A stretch of 64,000 nucleotides of DNA from Membranipora membranacea (GCA_914767715.1 OU612074.1:15238062-15302061), one strand, 5' to 3'; counted from the stretch's first letter, positions 39,122-52,443 are shown. Program-made: numbers and translations. Notes: generated from the sequence alone by a model not told the origin.

Positions 39122-40314
39122 TGATGATATCTACAGGACTGCGATCTGTGATCATCACTGTGATTAAACGCTAGTCTTTCTAGCTTGAGGTCCCAACCCG
39201 TTATCGAATGGGACTCATATACATTTACAGTCACCCCTAACTGAAAAACCGCCTTGACTCTCAAACTCTCAAAATGTGACTGATGTGAGAAAGCCAGGCA
39301 TTTAATGCTGTCTCATATGGCACCATTGTTTTGGGATTTACAATGTCATTTTTTAAATGATTCTCCAAATGCATTGATAGATAGAGCACTCAAATTGCAG
39401 AATGATGGCTTGGTAGTTTCAGCAGTAGTTTCTTTGGTAGACTCTGAGCAATCCCATATTTCATAGTTTGCTTTTAAATAAGTATTCTTTTATTTTACAC
39501 AGTATTTATGGATTCAATGTTTTGTTATTGCATTTGAAAGCTTCTAATAATTCCAGGTAGTCGGCCAGTGATATTTAGAAAACCCGAATTGGTATTCTTA
39601 ATAAAGGTATGATACCTCAGTGGCAAACTGTGCAGTAATTTCCAGTTATATTGTGTAATAATATGTTGTAATAAGTGGCAATCATGTAGAAATGTAATAA
39701 AAACTGATATAGGATACAAAACTATTGCTTTGTCATTTCATGGAAGAATCTTGCCATTCAGCGTGACCAGCACAGATTATAAAAAAAATCAAATGTCAGA
39801 TTTAATCAGTTTCTCAAAGCACCACATATTAATACATCTCTCCAGGAAGTAAAAAGCAAACGGCTACAACTAGTGACTACAATAAAGACTGATCTAGAAA
39901 AGTTGTGACATAGATTTGAGGTTGCATAGTGAGGATAGTTAATGTTAATTTCGACGTAAACACATAAAGTCTACTTTGAAAGCCCGATATTACCCGTAAC
40001 ATAGCAACAGATTTGGTGCGTAGTTGATAGATGCTAAATATGGCACTACATACAGATTGACTAAAAAGAAGATTTTGTATGGCAGTAAGCTAGCAATGAA
40101 GTAAACCTGAACTGCCAAAGTTAACTCTTTGGTTTGGGCAGAATTTTTCACCATGTTCACTTATAAAATTTTGTATGGCAGCAAGCTAGGACAGAATAAA
40201 ACATGAACTGCCAAAGTTAGCTCCTTATTTTGGGAAGAATCACTGATGATATGAAGTTGTATGGCAGTATGCTAGCAGTCAAGAAAGGGAACCTGAACTG
40301 CCAAAGTTATCTCC
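39122..40314. other. Intergenic between convergent genes
   Basis: This holds the 3' sequence of the Asn/Gly-repeat gene, with a possible AATAAA at 39600-39605, and the 3' side of the decarboxylase gene. The triplicated unit at 40073-40357 lies at its right end. No further gene seen. Confidence 0.45.
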
Positions 40315-40357
40315 TTAATTTGGGCAGGATTTTTCACCATATTCGCTGATGATATGA
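40073..40357. repeat. Tandem triplication of the decarboxylase stop region, about 90-100 bp units
   Basis: Three units start near 40073, 40168 and 40255. Each runs from TTGTATGGCAG..AGCTAG through GAACTGCCAAAGTTA to TTGGG.AGAAT. The unit nearest the gene contains the last codons ([11 protein letters not shown]) and the TAA at 40315-40317. The outermost unit still encodes a close relative of those codons on the minus strand (ISEHGEKFCPN) without the stop. The middle unit has an internal deletion. Confidence 0.85.
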
Positions 40358-43300
40358 AGTATATGGTCCATATCTTCTTTAGTATTGCTCGGATTAGACA
40401 GCACCATTCTAAAGAAGTTCACATAATCACCCTGTGGCTGGTAACCAATCATCATAGTTCCTTTCTTCTGCATCTCACCCTTGATAGCAGGTGCAACCTG
40501 CAGGAAAAAAATCATAGAAGGTCACATGACAGTGGTGATCTATGGAAATAACATCCAAACAGTCACACAGACATTAACAATCATCATAGTTCCTTTTTTC
40601 TGCATCTCACCCTTGATAGCAGGGGCAACCTGCAGGAAAAAAGGTCACATGACAGGTGGTAATCTATAGAAATTACATACAAATAGTCACACAGACACAG
40701 CAGCCCTGTCTACATAATGCAGGTATCCTTCAAAAATAAATAGTTACATCGGTGGGGTAATCTACAGAATTGAAATAACATTTGTCCGAAATCCGAGGCA
40801 AGCAATGGACATGACAATGCGAATTCTTACAGAATACAGATATATTCTAGCCAACAATCATCATCATGGCCAGCCTATTCTATCTAAAGGTGTTGAAAAT
40901 TTAAAATTTGTATCAGAGTAACAAACACTCTAATTCTAAAGTTCAGTGGAGGTGGTATTGACTTTTCATAATATTGAGAGGCTCAAATACCATACAAATA
41001 ATATGTGGATTATAATTCGATTGAATCCTTTGAAGTTACCATTTCACTCAAGTGAGGCAGAGACAGAAACAGTAAGACAGATAAAAGGTAAACTTTTCAG
41101 GCCAGATTCGCAGGGACCCTCCTAATATGAATGGAAAGTCAAGTAGCTCAGATTCGAATAAAGGTACCACTGTATACGCAACACATAAATCAACTCAAAA
41201 GATATTTAGGTCTTGCACAAAAAAGCTTGAGAGATTTCAAAATATGTGTGAAAGTGTTATTGTTCATTTTGGTATTACATTGGTGTGTAGTTTTTGATTG
41301 CACTGGCATACTTGCCAACCTGTCGCATAAAGCGTTTATGAACGCTTATTTGACACTAATTGAGTTTTAAACGCAAAACGCTAGCTGTACGCATTTATGG
41401 TTTTTTCAAACACCTGTTCATCTAATTAGGTAATCAAAGACGCAGCGTAGCGCGAAAAAAATTTTGGGGCAATTTCTGGTCATTTAAGGCACCCTGGAGT
41501 TTTGTAAGCATTTTCAAGCATTTTGCAAATTTTTGTAAGCATTTTGGAAAAATTAGGTTGGCAAGTCTGCCTGGCAAGGATGTAACAACAGGTTGACGAT
41601 GAAACAAGTGGGTTGTAGTGAACAGCTGGAGAAGAGCCAACTATCAAAGAAAGAATTATTTCGGAGCAAGATAAAGAGATAAAAATATTTTCTGACACAT
41701 TGATGGTGGTTATGTAAGACAGGATTAGCGATTCTAGGAAGAAGACACCAAGTACTTCCTTGATTGTCATAAATCATGAGCCTTACGTGCAGACCTGACA
41801 GGATCGATAAAGCAGGGTCGTAGCTCAGAAAATTTGATAGGGGGCAGGAATTTGTAATTTTGGTCGGGTCTGGGTCGTAGCCCTAACTGTTATAGAGTTT
41901 CAAGTATGTAAATTTGTATGGAAATCAAAGCAGGATTCTTTTTTGTAGCTGATTCTGGCATTGGCTTTTGAAATTATAGTGTTTTTGGCCACTTTATTAA
42001 ACTCTCTGTCTCTCTGCACGATCCCCCCCCCCTTATGAACACGGGCCTGAGAAGTGAACTGGATTTGCGTGCCCACGAATGTATTAGAGTTTAAATGAAT
42101 GAATTTTCCTTGAGCACTGCGTAGTACGAGTGATATCATAAAAAGAGTCCGACTGAACCAGAAGTCAGTGAGACGTTGTAACTCTTTGTTCCGAATGAGT
42201 GACCGGAATTCGAGTCATGATCTTAGAGATGTAATTAATACATATTCTCAAATTCGATCAATATGATATCAACAATGAGAATTTTGTGACAAATTTGCCT
42301 ATTATGTCTATATATCAGCACTATCAAATAGCCCATAAAAAGGAGAGCCATAGAGGCCAGGATGATGATATCAGCTGCCTCGGAGATGTATGTGAATGCA
42401 TCACGGTGAACTTGTTAAAACATCCTATCGATCTGGGCGTTTACATTCTCACACAGGGTATCATCAAATGCCTCAATAAAAAACTCGCTCTACATTGCTT
42501 CATTATGAATTCTGGGCATTTTTTATTTTAGCACCATGTACCATTAAATGTATCAACATAAAACTCACTGTACTAAGACGCTGCCACCACTCTGGTGTTT
42601 CCTCCTGTCCTCTCATACACTCAGGGATATACCAGAAGCAGACATTAGTACACTCGGGGTCTGTCACCAATAGTCTAAATCCGTCCGTGTCAGCGAGTCT
42701 ATCCCTCAGATACAGGGCATTGTCAAAACATATCTCTACTGACTGAGCCAGGCCCTCGCTGCCGTATGCCTTCCACTGCAACTGTAAGAAAAGAAGGGGC
42801 AACTTCTAAATGGTGCTTTGTTTGCATGTATAAGTCATAAACATATAAATATTTTTATGTTTATGGTGTAAGTGATCAGTTTGTAGTCATGCAATATATT
42901 CAAAGTGAATCCAGCTTGTGAACATTTTTTATGTTTCAAGTTGTCCCATCAACCCTACTTGACTACTACCCGACTCAAATTGCATGTGTTTCAACCATGA
43001 TCTAGGGTTGGGTGGAGCCTCCACCCATGGTTTCAAGAAGGATGCGGCTAAATTTCTGCTAAATTGTACTTAGCAGACATTTATTCAAGTAGCATGTGTT
43101 TATTTGAAAAAGTGTGTTGGCTGAGTAATAGCCGCCTGAAACAGAACAACCAGGATATGGCTCAATTTCAGTCAAGTGTATGGATCAAAGCCATAAAAAC
43201 ACAGCTAAATTCCAAAATAAACCCACCCTCAGGATGTTGGTGGCAGTAGCTAATTGAAATCACAAATCCTAGAGAAAGAGCAAAAGAATAATGGGAAAAG

Positions 43301-46300
43301 GTTTGTATACTCGAGGGGTTACAAAGGATAGTTCTGCTTCACTGGTTTGGTGGCTTCTAAATATCTAGCCAGTGCCAGTCTTCTTACCAGAAGTGAGACA
43401 GTGCCAAGTTATTTGTGAGATAAGCGTGGTGAGATACTTCTTGATATATTGATACCCTCAATCCTCAAAATGAATTGTATTCAATGTATAGACAAATTCT
43501 TTGAGTAGCCAGTCGTGATTATTTGCTATATTACCAGAAGATTGACACCTCGAAACCAAATACTATTCTGTGCGGGCAACATTCAACTTTAAGCCGAAAG
43601 AATTTGGCTGCTTCCTCAAATTCCTTGGTTACACTATCAAGTGCCAAGGTACAACCAACGGGGCTCAGCTCAATACCTACCCATAATTTGAAGGCATCCA
43701 TCTTTCTGCCACATTGTATTGATTTATCTCCCGTGTCATAAGAGCAGTCATAGACTTTATCCTGCTGGAAGAGATACCGAGCGTTCGTCGAGTGAGCTTC
43801 TGATAGAATACCGGGCTGTGTGGGTAAAATAATATAAAACATGACATTACATAGATTATATCCCAGGGGCTGTGTGAGGAGAAATTGGGAGCTGTATATT
43901 ACAGTGCTTTATAACTTAGATATTAAATGAAAAGTTATGTTGCAGAGTGGAAAGACATGCTGACAATGGCCCACGTAAGGCCAATGACCCTAGTGCATTT
44001 GTTGTGTTACATAAGGTGGCAATTGTAGAATGGAATGAGCTTGTGAGATGAGAGGGAACAACTCACAGTAGTGATAGCAGGGTAGCTAATTAGCACTATC
44101 AACCAACCCTATTTTCAGGAATGGTTATATGACGCAATCGGTATCACCACCAGGCAATTGGTAGGTATCTTCACATTCTGTAGAGGCAAATTACAAGGGA
44201 ATTCATCAAGCAAAATTGAGCATTACAGAGCTAACATCCTAGATACTCGATAATAAGCCACTCTGATGTGCAAGGTCCTGTGTTTTAATATGAGCAAGTG
44301 CAGTGGTGACAGCAAAGAACACCCTTACAATTATACACTGTTGCTGGGTATTGTATGATGACTTTGGTTTGGACAAATCTACCAATCCTTTTGAATAAAT
44401 GAACCATTATTGAAGGAAAATACCAAGTAGCTAGCTAATACCATAACGTATCTCCCTGCTTCGAACTCTGCTCTAGTACAAGCAACAGTGAGTGAGGTCA
44501 GGTTCCAGTAACGTCCTAGAGTTTTTAAATAGTAAATATATAAGGACACTGAGTGTCACAGGGCCAGATAACTTACATGTTTTGTGACTATGACAGCACA
44601 TTGTAGTATAGAGCCCAGCATCTTATGCGGATCCCAGCATATAGAATCTGTCTTCTCCATACCCTTCATTTTATACCTAGAAAACAATAGGGTGAGAACT
44701 GCTTGAACAAAAGCGCATTGGCAACATATTGGGTTTACAAATTCACCTGGCAAAATTAATGACTCAAAATTACAGCTTGACGGTTCCGGGAAGGAATACC
44801 ATTATTCTGGGAAAAGGTGAATAATATTAGTAAATGATAATTGTCAACCATGTGGATAAATTCAGTAGATGTTTTGTGGCCAAAATACTTCTAGCTTCTA
44901 TGGAGAGCACATTAATCGCTATATACAAGTGATAGAGTTATCTTCTGCTTGATCCAAAGAACACAACTTCCGATGACGAATTTCTTATTATACATGTAAT
45001 AGCAAGGTTATTTTCATCAATCATGGGTAAAATGATCAGTGTGGTCTAAGAGGTTTGCCCCTGCATAAATATTGACTTTGAATGAGGTGATAAATAATAA
45101 TGATCAACTTTAATTTAAAAATATTATTCACATCAATGCAACTGACAGATAAAAGGTAGTGAACTGCACTCAAAAATGCAATTTCAAGATTTGTAAATCC
45201 ACCTAATGGTCTTCAAATAATAAAAGGCAGCTAGTTTTTTGATAAATACTCATATATAAAGTTGATCAACATAAGACCACAATGTTGACCACCTTAAGTC
45301 AGTTTTGAGACAGAACACTGAAATGCACACTAGAACCAATTCAATATGTTATCTATGTTAATATGTTCAAATTGTATCTATGTTAATGTGTATGAGGTCA
45401 ACAAGTTATTTTTAATTTGCTTTAATTATAAACTTTTAGAAAACCTCAATAAATAAATAAATATAGGGTAAATCTTGCCCATATACGGTAGCAGCAGAGG
45501 AGCGAATCACATGAAACTACAGCGGCCAAACAAAAGCAGCAAACTGGTATTTTGAGAATTGTAATTTCATATAATCGTCTTCAACAATTTAACAGCGACC
45601 AGTTTGTCAATAATAACACACACACATATAATACAGAATTTTTCAACACCGAACCCCGGCACTCAATACATTACATTACATTACATTACATTACATACAT
45701 GAAATTAGCTGTTGAACAGTACCAATATAGGGTGAATCTCGACTATATACAGTAGCAGCACATAAGCAATTCATATGCCATATAACACATGACTACAACA
45801 TTCGCCAATTTAGATAATTTTGGAGACAGCTAACAGAAATGAACGCTAGAACAACTTCAATATAGGGTAAATCTAGACTGTGTACAGTAACTGTGCGATG
45901 TCAGTCACATGGTCCTACCTGAGTTTGTCTGTGAGCATGACAGCCCCACCCCAGCAGGCGTCTACATGTAGCCACACGTTACCATTCTCTCTACACACGC
46001 CAGCTATCTCATCCAGAGGATCGTACGCACCAAACACAGTAGTACCTGAGGTAGCGTTCACCATCAACGGCTCAAACCCCTGACAATAAATAAAGTAGCA
46101 ACACTCAAAGTAGTAGGAGGTGGCTCGGTGGTTAGAGCGCCGGACTTTCATCATGCAAGTGTTGAAAGTCGTGGGTTCGAATCCCACTGCAGTCCACTGA
46201 CTACTGGGAGTTGTTGGACCCCCAGGTGTGCTCCGACCTGCCTACAAACTGAGAGCAAATTGGCGCAGTCATTGCAGCCTCGCCCCTAAGGCACACTATT

Positions 46301-49300
46301 TCGCCGCCACGATGTGGTGAGTGACCAACCATTGGGATTTTAACCAACATTTTTTTTTAACCAACAAATGCTATGGAAAGTAAGGACAGAAAAAGAGCTA
46401 TATGAAAAACGTCATTACAATCAGACCATCAAACCTTTATATCAAAAATTTGGAATTTCGATCATCCCATAAAGTTCTTTACTGTTCTCTTAACTCACCA
46501 GATGTACCGCTAGGAAAGTGATAGCATTCAAATTTAATGGTTGTATGATTTATTTCAGATAAATAGTCTTTAAAAGCAGAATATAATCATATTTAACTTT
46601 CGAGGGACTGGGTAATCTTCAGGCTGAACGGACCGCTTAATCTCTCTTCATAATGTAGTTACAGGTTATGGATGCACATCATCAATAACTTACTTGAGAT
46701 TTAGCCAGCTTGATTTCCTTGTCTAGCTCTTCTGGAATCATTCTACCAGCAGGGTCAGTCTTCACTCTCACCATATTATCCATACCCAGACCCATAAAGA
46801 ACATTCCCTTTGTCACCGAGTAATGGCTCTGTGTGGCAAAAAATAAATTAAGATGATGTAGAAGTATACGGTTGGTGCCTTGTGTGCATACTAGGTTTGT
46901 GTTGGATGTAGCTTCTGCGGTGTCATTAATGAATCCCAGTCTGGGATATAATGCTTGCTTGCTCAGCAATTGCAATTGAATATATTTGAAAAATATCAAA
47001 ATTGGATCTAGAGAGCTAAAAAAGGGAATCCCAAGACTGAGTGCAATCAATTACATTTTCATTTCTTAATAAAGGAGGGCGGATGAGACTACATATGGAA
47101 GAGCTTAGATGATTGAGATCTGCATAGTCTACACATGGGAGAAGATTATACCATATTATTGAGTTATCCTCCACAACTGTCTGAGCGGGCAACTCCGAAT
47201 TCTTGTGTGCTTATAGAGGAATATTCGATTTTCAGTCTAAACATGATGATGAATTATCTATGGCAACCATTCATGTATCTCAATACCCACTAAATGGCAG
47301 ATGCTCACTCTGGTATCCAATACTTACCAAGTCTGAGGTAAACAGTTTGACAGGGGGCAGTCCCTGCATGCCCAGAGTCTTACTCTCAGGAAATCTGTGG
47401 TGCCGAGCTAAACTTATACCATACATATTAGCTAAAGAACCTCCAGGGCAGAATATTCCATCAACCTGACCCTGAGATTAAACAAAGAGGACAGAGATTA
47501 GTGTGTTTGGAAATGAGTTACATTTGATTTTGAAAGGATTTCATTATAAGTTGCTCCCATGGTACTGGTAAGCTGTAAGCTTAATAGAGTGCAACTCCAA
47601 GGTGGGCATCTTGAGTCTAACCTTTAATATGTAGGTAGTATTGTGGGAAACTTATTAAAAGGCCTACGATGATTCCATCTCCTCTCCATAACACTGTTTG
47701 ACAAGAGAAACTTCAGATTCGGCTTAGTGTCTGCATCTCCAACATTTAAATTTCTTAAGGCACACAGAAGGGAACCATGATCCAACATACGGAGTTCTGC
47801 CACAAAACCCAAAGCCTTCAACTACAATCAGCTAGCTAGGTAGTTGATGTTTAAAAAAAGATTGGGGTGGAAAAATTAAGACAAAATTATAATATAACTA
47901 TCCATTTGAAAGAATCTGGACATTGTTAAGTGTTGAATGAATTTAGAAATACCTCTGGATAACCAATTAGATCAGAGCCGACTTTATTGACGAGCTGATT
48001 CTCAATCATCAAGACCACCGGACCAATCTCGTATGTGTAGCTGTAAAATAAATAAACACAGTCTGTGAATTTGACAATTAAATACCACATCTACAACATG
48101 ATATTGAATATGCATTTTGAGGTGCAATGTTTAACTTATATGTATCAAGACAAGCATCTTGTATCCTGAGAAATTTTACATAAATCTAATATCATAATAT
48201 AATATAAAGGGATTTAAATGGTCTAATGCATGTCTGCTAAGTTTACTGTCTTACCATTAATATTCATTCACAGAATGACGACAGCTGTGAAATTGATATG
48301 TGCATGAACTGCATAGCATAACTTAGGTTAATTTGGAGCCTGATTGATGCCGTTTGCGTTCCATGACAAAGTATTGTAATTGACAAGTGGAGAAAAATCA
48401 TACATTCTGAAGATGACACTATGAAATGTCTATACTTACGCGGAGCCATTGAGAGCCTCATTTAGAATGGAAGCGCTGAGAGAAAATCCATCAACTCCCT
48501 GAAACAGCTGATTAAAGAAATATGGGTGTCCTGCAATATCAAACATATCACACTACACAAAGTGCAACTCTGATGTTCTCTATATATAAACAAATACAAA
48601 TAATGTTTTATCGCGGTTTGAATGACCAAAAGTAACTTTAATAATAGAGAACAAACACACGATTGGAAATACCGCACTCTAAATATTATTATACATTGAC
48701 CCAAATAGCTTTGGTAGGGTTGTTTCTTTTAATTTTAAGAGAGAGAACAAACTTAACCAAGATTTACGCTAATTAAGGCAAATATTTAACTTACCTGTTT
48801 TCACAGAATATTTGATGACTTTCTCTGCTAGTTGCTCAATGTCAGCATTTGACATCGGTTTATCCTTGAAATCAAGGTCAAATTGACCTTTCAATACCTC
48901 AGGCTGCAGAAACTCGAGCACTTTACTACATGATAAAGAATGATCAAATTTGGCAAAAATGTTTGAACAAGAATCGGCATTGTTGGAAAAGACTTTAGAC
49001 TTAGTGCTCAATCTCTAAATTTTACTTTGAGATTAGGATGCACTCACCAAACACACTTCTGACCACCCAATAATAATGGTAAAGCTTGTACCATGGTTCA
49101 TAGAAAAGCAAAATTTGTATAAACCCAGAAATCGGTTTGTTCATAATTTTATCACACCATACCATGTTATCTACATGTTGACATTAATCATACCTACCTG
49201 CTTGGGAATCCTTGTTTTCGTTAAAATGAGTTTATTTGGTAAAATTGTGAATTTTAATTGGGCTTTTTACAGAATAGGCCTACTTGAATTTTGTAATTGA

Positions 49301-49842
49301 AGAAAGACGACAGCTAGTATTGGGGATGCGATGCCAACAGGAAATACATAATGTCTTTTAAAATACCTAAAGGGAGTGAAATACTTGTAAAATAATAATA
49401 ATTGTACTTATTATATTATATAACTTTTGATCCAATCTGAATGCATTTGGATTATTTCTCCATGGGACGCAGAAAGCTTGTCAGTAAAATATTAGCGACC
49501 CAAAATGCATATTATTTGGTCTAGATTTGATTTAGGGTATACTTACCCATCTCTATCACTGTAAGTGTCGTACACTTTGGAGAGCAGCCTAGGGAGTGAA
49601 TCTCTTATAAAGCTATCAGCCTCAGCTCGCTTCTGTCTGTGAAGACTGTGCGCGTCCTTACTAGCTGACAGAGCCACCGAGCCATGACTAAATAATCGTC
49701 TCTCCGATGTGACACATGAAGTTGCTGATGTTAGGGTTGGAGCCATCTTTGTATCACTGTTTAAACTGCGTATTTGAGATGTTGATAATCTTTTTAATGA
49801 CTGAACACCCTTCACAAGACTTAAAAGACCTTTGCCATTCAT
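40315..49842 (-). CDS. CSAD: PLP-dependent acidic amino-acid decarboxylase (GADL1/CSAD type)
   Basis: Group II decarboxylase of the glutamate/cysteine-sulfinate family, acting on an acidic amino acid. In vertebrates CSAD leads to hypotaurine and GADL1 to beta-alanine. Eleven exons in transcript order: 49547-49842, 48795-48925, 48440-48530, 47953-48040, 47328-47471, 46694-46828, 45919-46079, 44577-44676, 43681-43815, 42569-42781, 40315-40497 (TAA). They total 1677 bases, or 558 residues, all GT-AG in phase. Marks: [39 protein letters not shown]-like ([15 protein letters not shown]), HVDACWGG (PLP-contacting Asp), WDPHKML (Schiff-base Lys), [31 protein letters not shown] and MMIGYQP...NFFR. About 60 residues longer at the N-terminus than human CSAD (493 residues); the basic start ([20 protein letters not shown]) could target mitochondria. 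An inner ATG could give a shorter form. Substrate (CSA, aspartate or glutamate) cannot be fixed by eye. Confidence 0.93.
40447..40703. repeat. 132-bp tandem duplication copying the start of the last decarboxylase exon and its acceptor
   Basis: Copy 1 at 40447-40578 and copy 2 at 40579-40703. Copy 2 holds 51 bases (40579-40629) that, on the minus strand, follow an intact TTTCCTGCAG acceptor, encode the same 17 residues ([17 protein letters not shown]) as the true exon, and run into GTTAATG at the copy border. It is a potential cryptic exon of unchanged frame. Confidence 0.92.
41303..41573. mobile_element. MITE-like element, about 270 bp
   Basis: CTGGCATACTTGCCAACCT at the left and AGGTTGGCAAGTCTGCCTGG at the right are inverted with few mismatches. 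The interior has short repeats (TTTTGTAAGCATTTT twice; AACGCTTATTTG) and no open frame. It lies in the last intron of the decarboxylase gene. Confidence 0.7.
45463..45905. repeat. Degenerate interspersed direct repeats in a decarboxylase intron
   Basis: AATATAGGGTAAATCT..AC.ATATAC.GTAGCAGCA-like words begin near 45463, 45721 and 45857, each ending near a TCACATG or TCATATG. A related AACAGAAATG.ACGCTAGAAC word precedes the third and resembles 45320-45345. A (CATTA)n microsatellite lies at about 45674-45697 inside the region. Confidence 0.6.
46112..46352 (+). mobile_element. tRNA-derived SINE, full length
   Basis: Head GAGGTGGCTCGGTGGTTAG with GTGGGTTCGAATCCCAC as a good B box, then body CACTGACTACTGGGAG, CCCCAGGTGTGCTCCGAC, ACAAACTGAGAGCAAATTGG, CCCCTAAGGCACACTATTTCG and a tail TTTTAACCAACATTTTTTTTT. 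This is the best-preserved copy in the window. It lies in the decarboxylase intron between the exons at 46079 and 46694. Confidence 0.93.
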
Positions 49843-51624
49843 AATACAACCGCTTAGATGAGGTGGATTAGGAGTGTAATTTCTCTATCATTGTTCCCAG
49901 TCCAGACAGTATTTCCTTTGACTCTAGCGGTGGATTGGACGGATAGATGGCAGCTAGAAAGCCTGAAAAAAAGAATCATAATGACAAAACTCTGCAGCTA
50001 AAAGACCAAATCTTCAATACAAAGAGAGAGTTTTCCCCTCTAGAATACCGGGAGAGAGAGTTTTCCCCTATTGGTGCTTGGACCAATAATACTCAAACCG
50101 CGTCTTTCACCTTTTATCGCAGGAATTTTGCCTCTTCATCACATATTGAAGGGGCAGAGGGGGTATTTTATCTGCATGTAGGGCGCGCATACACACAACT
50201 GACCTCAATTACAAAAATTTATGCAGTCCTGGAAGGGCACTGAAACCGTCGCTGGCGACTGGTGTTGCAAGACATGTGCGAGATGTTGTTTGAGGCATGT
50301 CTTACGACAGCACTCAAGGCCTATAAAGCATTGTAGTTTGAGCTGTACGGGCCGCATGAGTGCTGTAAGACATCTTCAATACTAGCACCTGCCAAATTCA
50401 CTCTCACCACACCCAAGCGTTCCATGTATATTTTAAGTTATGACTTGGCACTCGTGCAACAAACATGGGCTGTGCCAACAAACCATCTACTAAAATATTT
50501 TTTAAACTGGCTATAGTGCCCCATACAGAGCTGGACTTTTTCTGTTTTGGCGATCGGGCAAAACACAAAATCTTGTATGTATAGCCCAGGGGTCCACAAT
50601 TTACTGTGTGAATAAATTCAGACTACAACTGTTCACCCTAGCCTCTCCTCGAAAGCTTTGTTGTGACCTCCCCCCTCACTACATTAAAGTCAGGCTATGG
50701 TACTGGTCTTTTGCAATGGGGTATTCAATTTAAGCTTAGACAACCTTAGCCTGTCTTAACAAGCTTTTTTAAGACAGGCTAAGACAACCTGTGCAAATTT
50801 GATCAACCTAGCTGATTCCAGGGTTCAGGTTATCTAGGGACCAAAAATCATCAGAACCTGTGCAATGTGGGCTTCTAGTGTGTCCCCAAACTTGAAACTT
50901 AAACGGTGCTGATAAGGTTCGGTTAACTATCAGTGAGCCAAACTGGTTTTGTTTATTTGACTCGTGTTTTTACTACAAGAGTTTTCATTCGCCAACACAA
51001 CTAATTTCATCCAATTAACAGAACTCACATATGTGACCAGATTAAAAGTGGGAGTTAATTTTGTGAATGAAAATGTGGAATTCTAAAAATGTCACTGCTG
51101 TAGCAAGAAATAATAAATCTAGGGTGCTATCAGTTTCTGTTCGCAACCTTCAAATGGTTTCTTGTCACTGACAGTATGGAGTGTGATATTGTGAGGATTG
51201 GATAGGGAGTTTGTACTCATCAAATCATTCCCACATGTCCCAATGTTTTTGCCTCTTTTTATTATACTTTACTAGTACTACTACTAACTAGTAGTCTTTG
51301 CTCTTCTCTCTAGTACTGAACTCCTACCAAGGAGTAGTAAAAAAAGGCTACTATGCCCTCTGCCTGTGTGTATAGTCACATTAATAAGGTCTGTGCTGTG
51401 CTTCTACCAAGTCACACAGAATTTGCCCCTCAGACTGATTCATGCAATATATATACACTACAGCATCACCAACAATTTTTGGGGGTTTGATACTCATTTC
51501 AGAAAAAGACCAGCCGTACTGATGGGCAATAGCCTGTTTTATGAAATAATTATTGTCAAGGGTTTCTTGGTGCAGGCAGGGCTCTCAACCTGGGAGTTTT
51601 AGAAACCTAAGTTTTGGCAACACT

Positions 51625-51730
51625 GTGCCGCGGAGCGGCACCTCGAGGGCGCGACGCGCCAGAGCACATACAGCTGGGGGGTTTGGTGGGGGCACTGTAA
51701 GCCCCCCAAATGGGTTCGGGGCAGCGCCCC
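51625..51730. repeat. Cluster of GC-rich hairpins
   Basis: In about 105 bases: GTGCCGC-GGA-GCGGCAC (51625-51641), GGCGCG-A-CGCGCC (51648-51660), a TTTGG..GGGGG / CCCCCCAAA stem around 51681-51710, and GGGGC-AGC-GCCCC (51718-51730). The GC content is far above that of the surrounding DNA. Confidence 0.8.
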
Positions 51731-52310
51731 GGACGCAGAAGCCTAGAGAGTAATTTAGGGCTCTACAGTAGTTTTGAGGTATGATATTTTAAGTCTCAAG
51801 TTACCAGCAAATCATAAAAAAGAATAAAGCTCATTACAAAATAAAGTGCAGTTCTAAATGAGAAACTAAAACCGTCGTTGGCGACGGTTGGAGTATGAAT
51901 GGCAGCATTGTTGTTAAATACAATACAGCATTGTTATACAGCCAATATCGTTAGAAATCCTTTGTCGGATCAGACTAAGTACCTTAACTATGCCTTAGCA
52001 TGCAATATGGGCTGCACAAACAAACCCTCAACTATGAATTTTTCATAAAACCGGCTATTGAACTTTTAGAACTGGAATTTTCCCGTAATGGTAAACTGTC
52101 AGATAAACACCGCCATCAACAGACACAAAAACATACTAAAATAGGAGTCGACCACACATACAAATAGCCAGGTTATGAAAGCTAAACACAATCTCAGACT
52201 TTCAAGTCTGATTTATTACCTGGTCAGTTCAGTAGCATTCACAAATGGTAAATTACAGCCATATATATCCATTGGCTAAGAACAATTTCAGCATTCAGCA
52301 CTGGTGATTG

Positions 52311-52443
52311 CACAGGTCTACTCCAAAACCTGGGACTTTGACAATGTTTGACTGCCCCCTTGAGTTTTTGTTGTTTTGTCAACAAAAACTCAAGGGGGGC
52401 AGTTAAACATTGCCAAAGTCCCAGGTTTTGGAGTAGACCTGTG
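52311..52443. mobile_element. Near-perfect foldback element, 133 bp
   Basis: Arms of over 60 bp start CACAGGTCTACTCCAAAACC and end with its reverse complement, differing at only a few bases (GACAATG / CATTGCC, CCCCCTT / AAGGGGGG). The loop is about 5 bases around TTTTG. Confidence 0.92.

Noticed and set aside
45674-45697. (CATTA)n run as a functional array
   Set aside because: A plain microsatellite of about five units; no spacers or flanking leader, so not CRISPR-like.
46112-46185. Possible tRNA gene with A and B boxes
   Set aside because: It is the head of a SINE. The same body follows in four other places, and a proper acceptor stem and anticodon arm are not evident.
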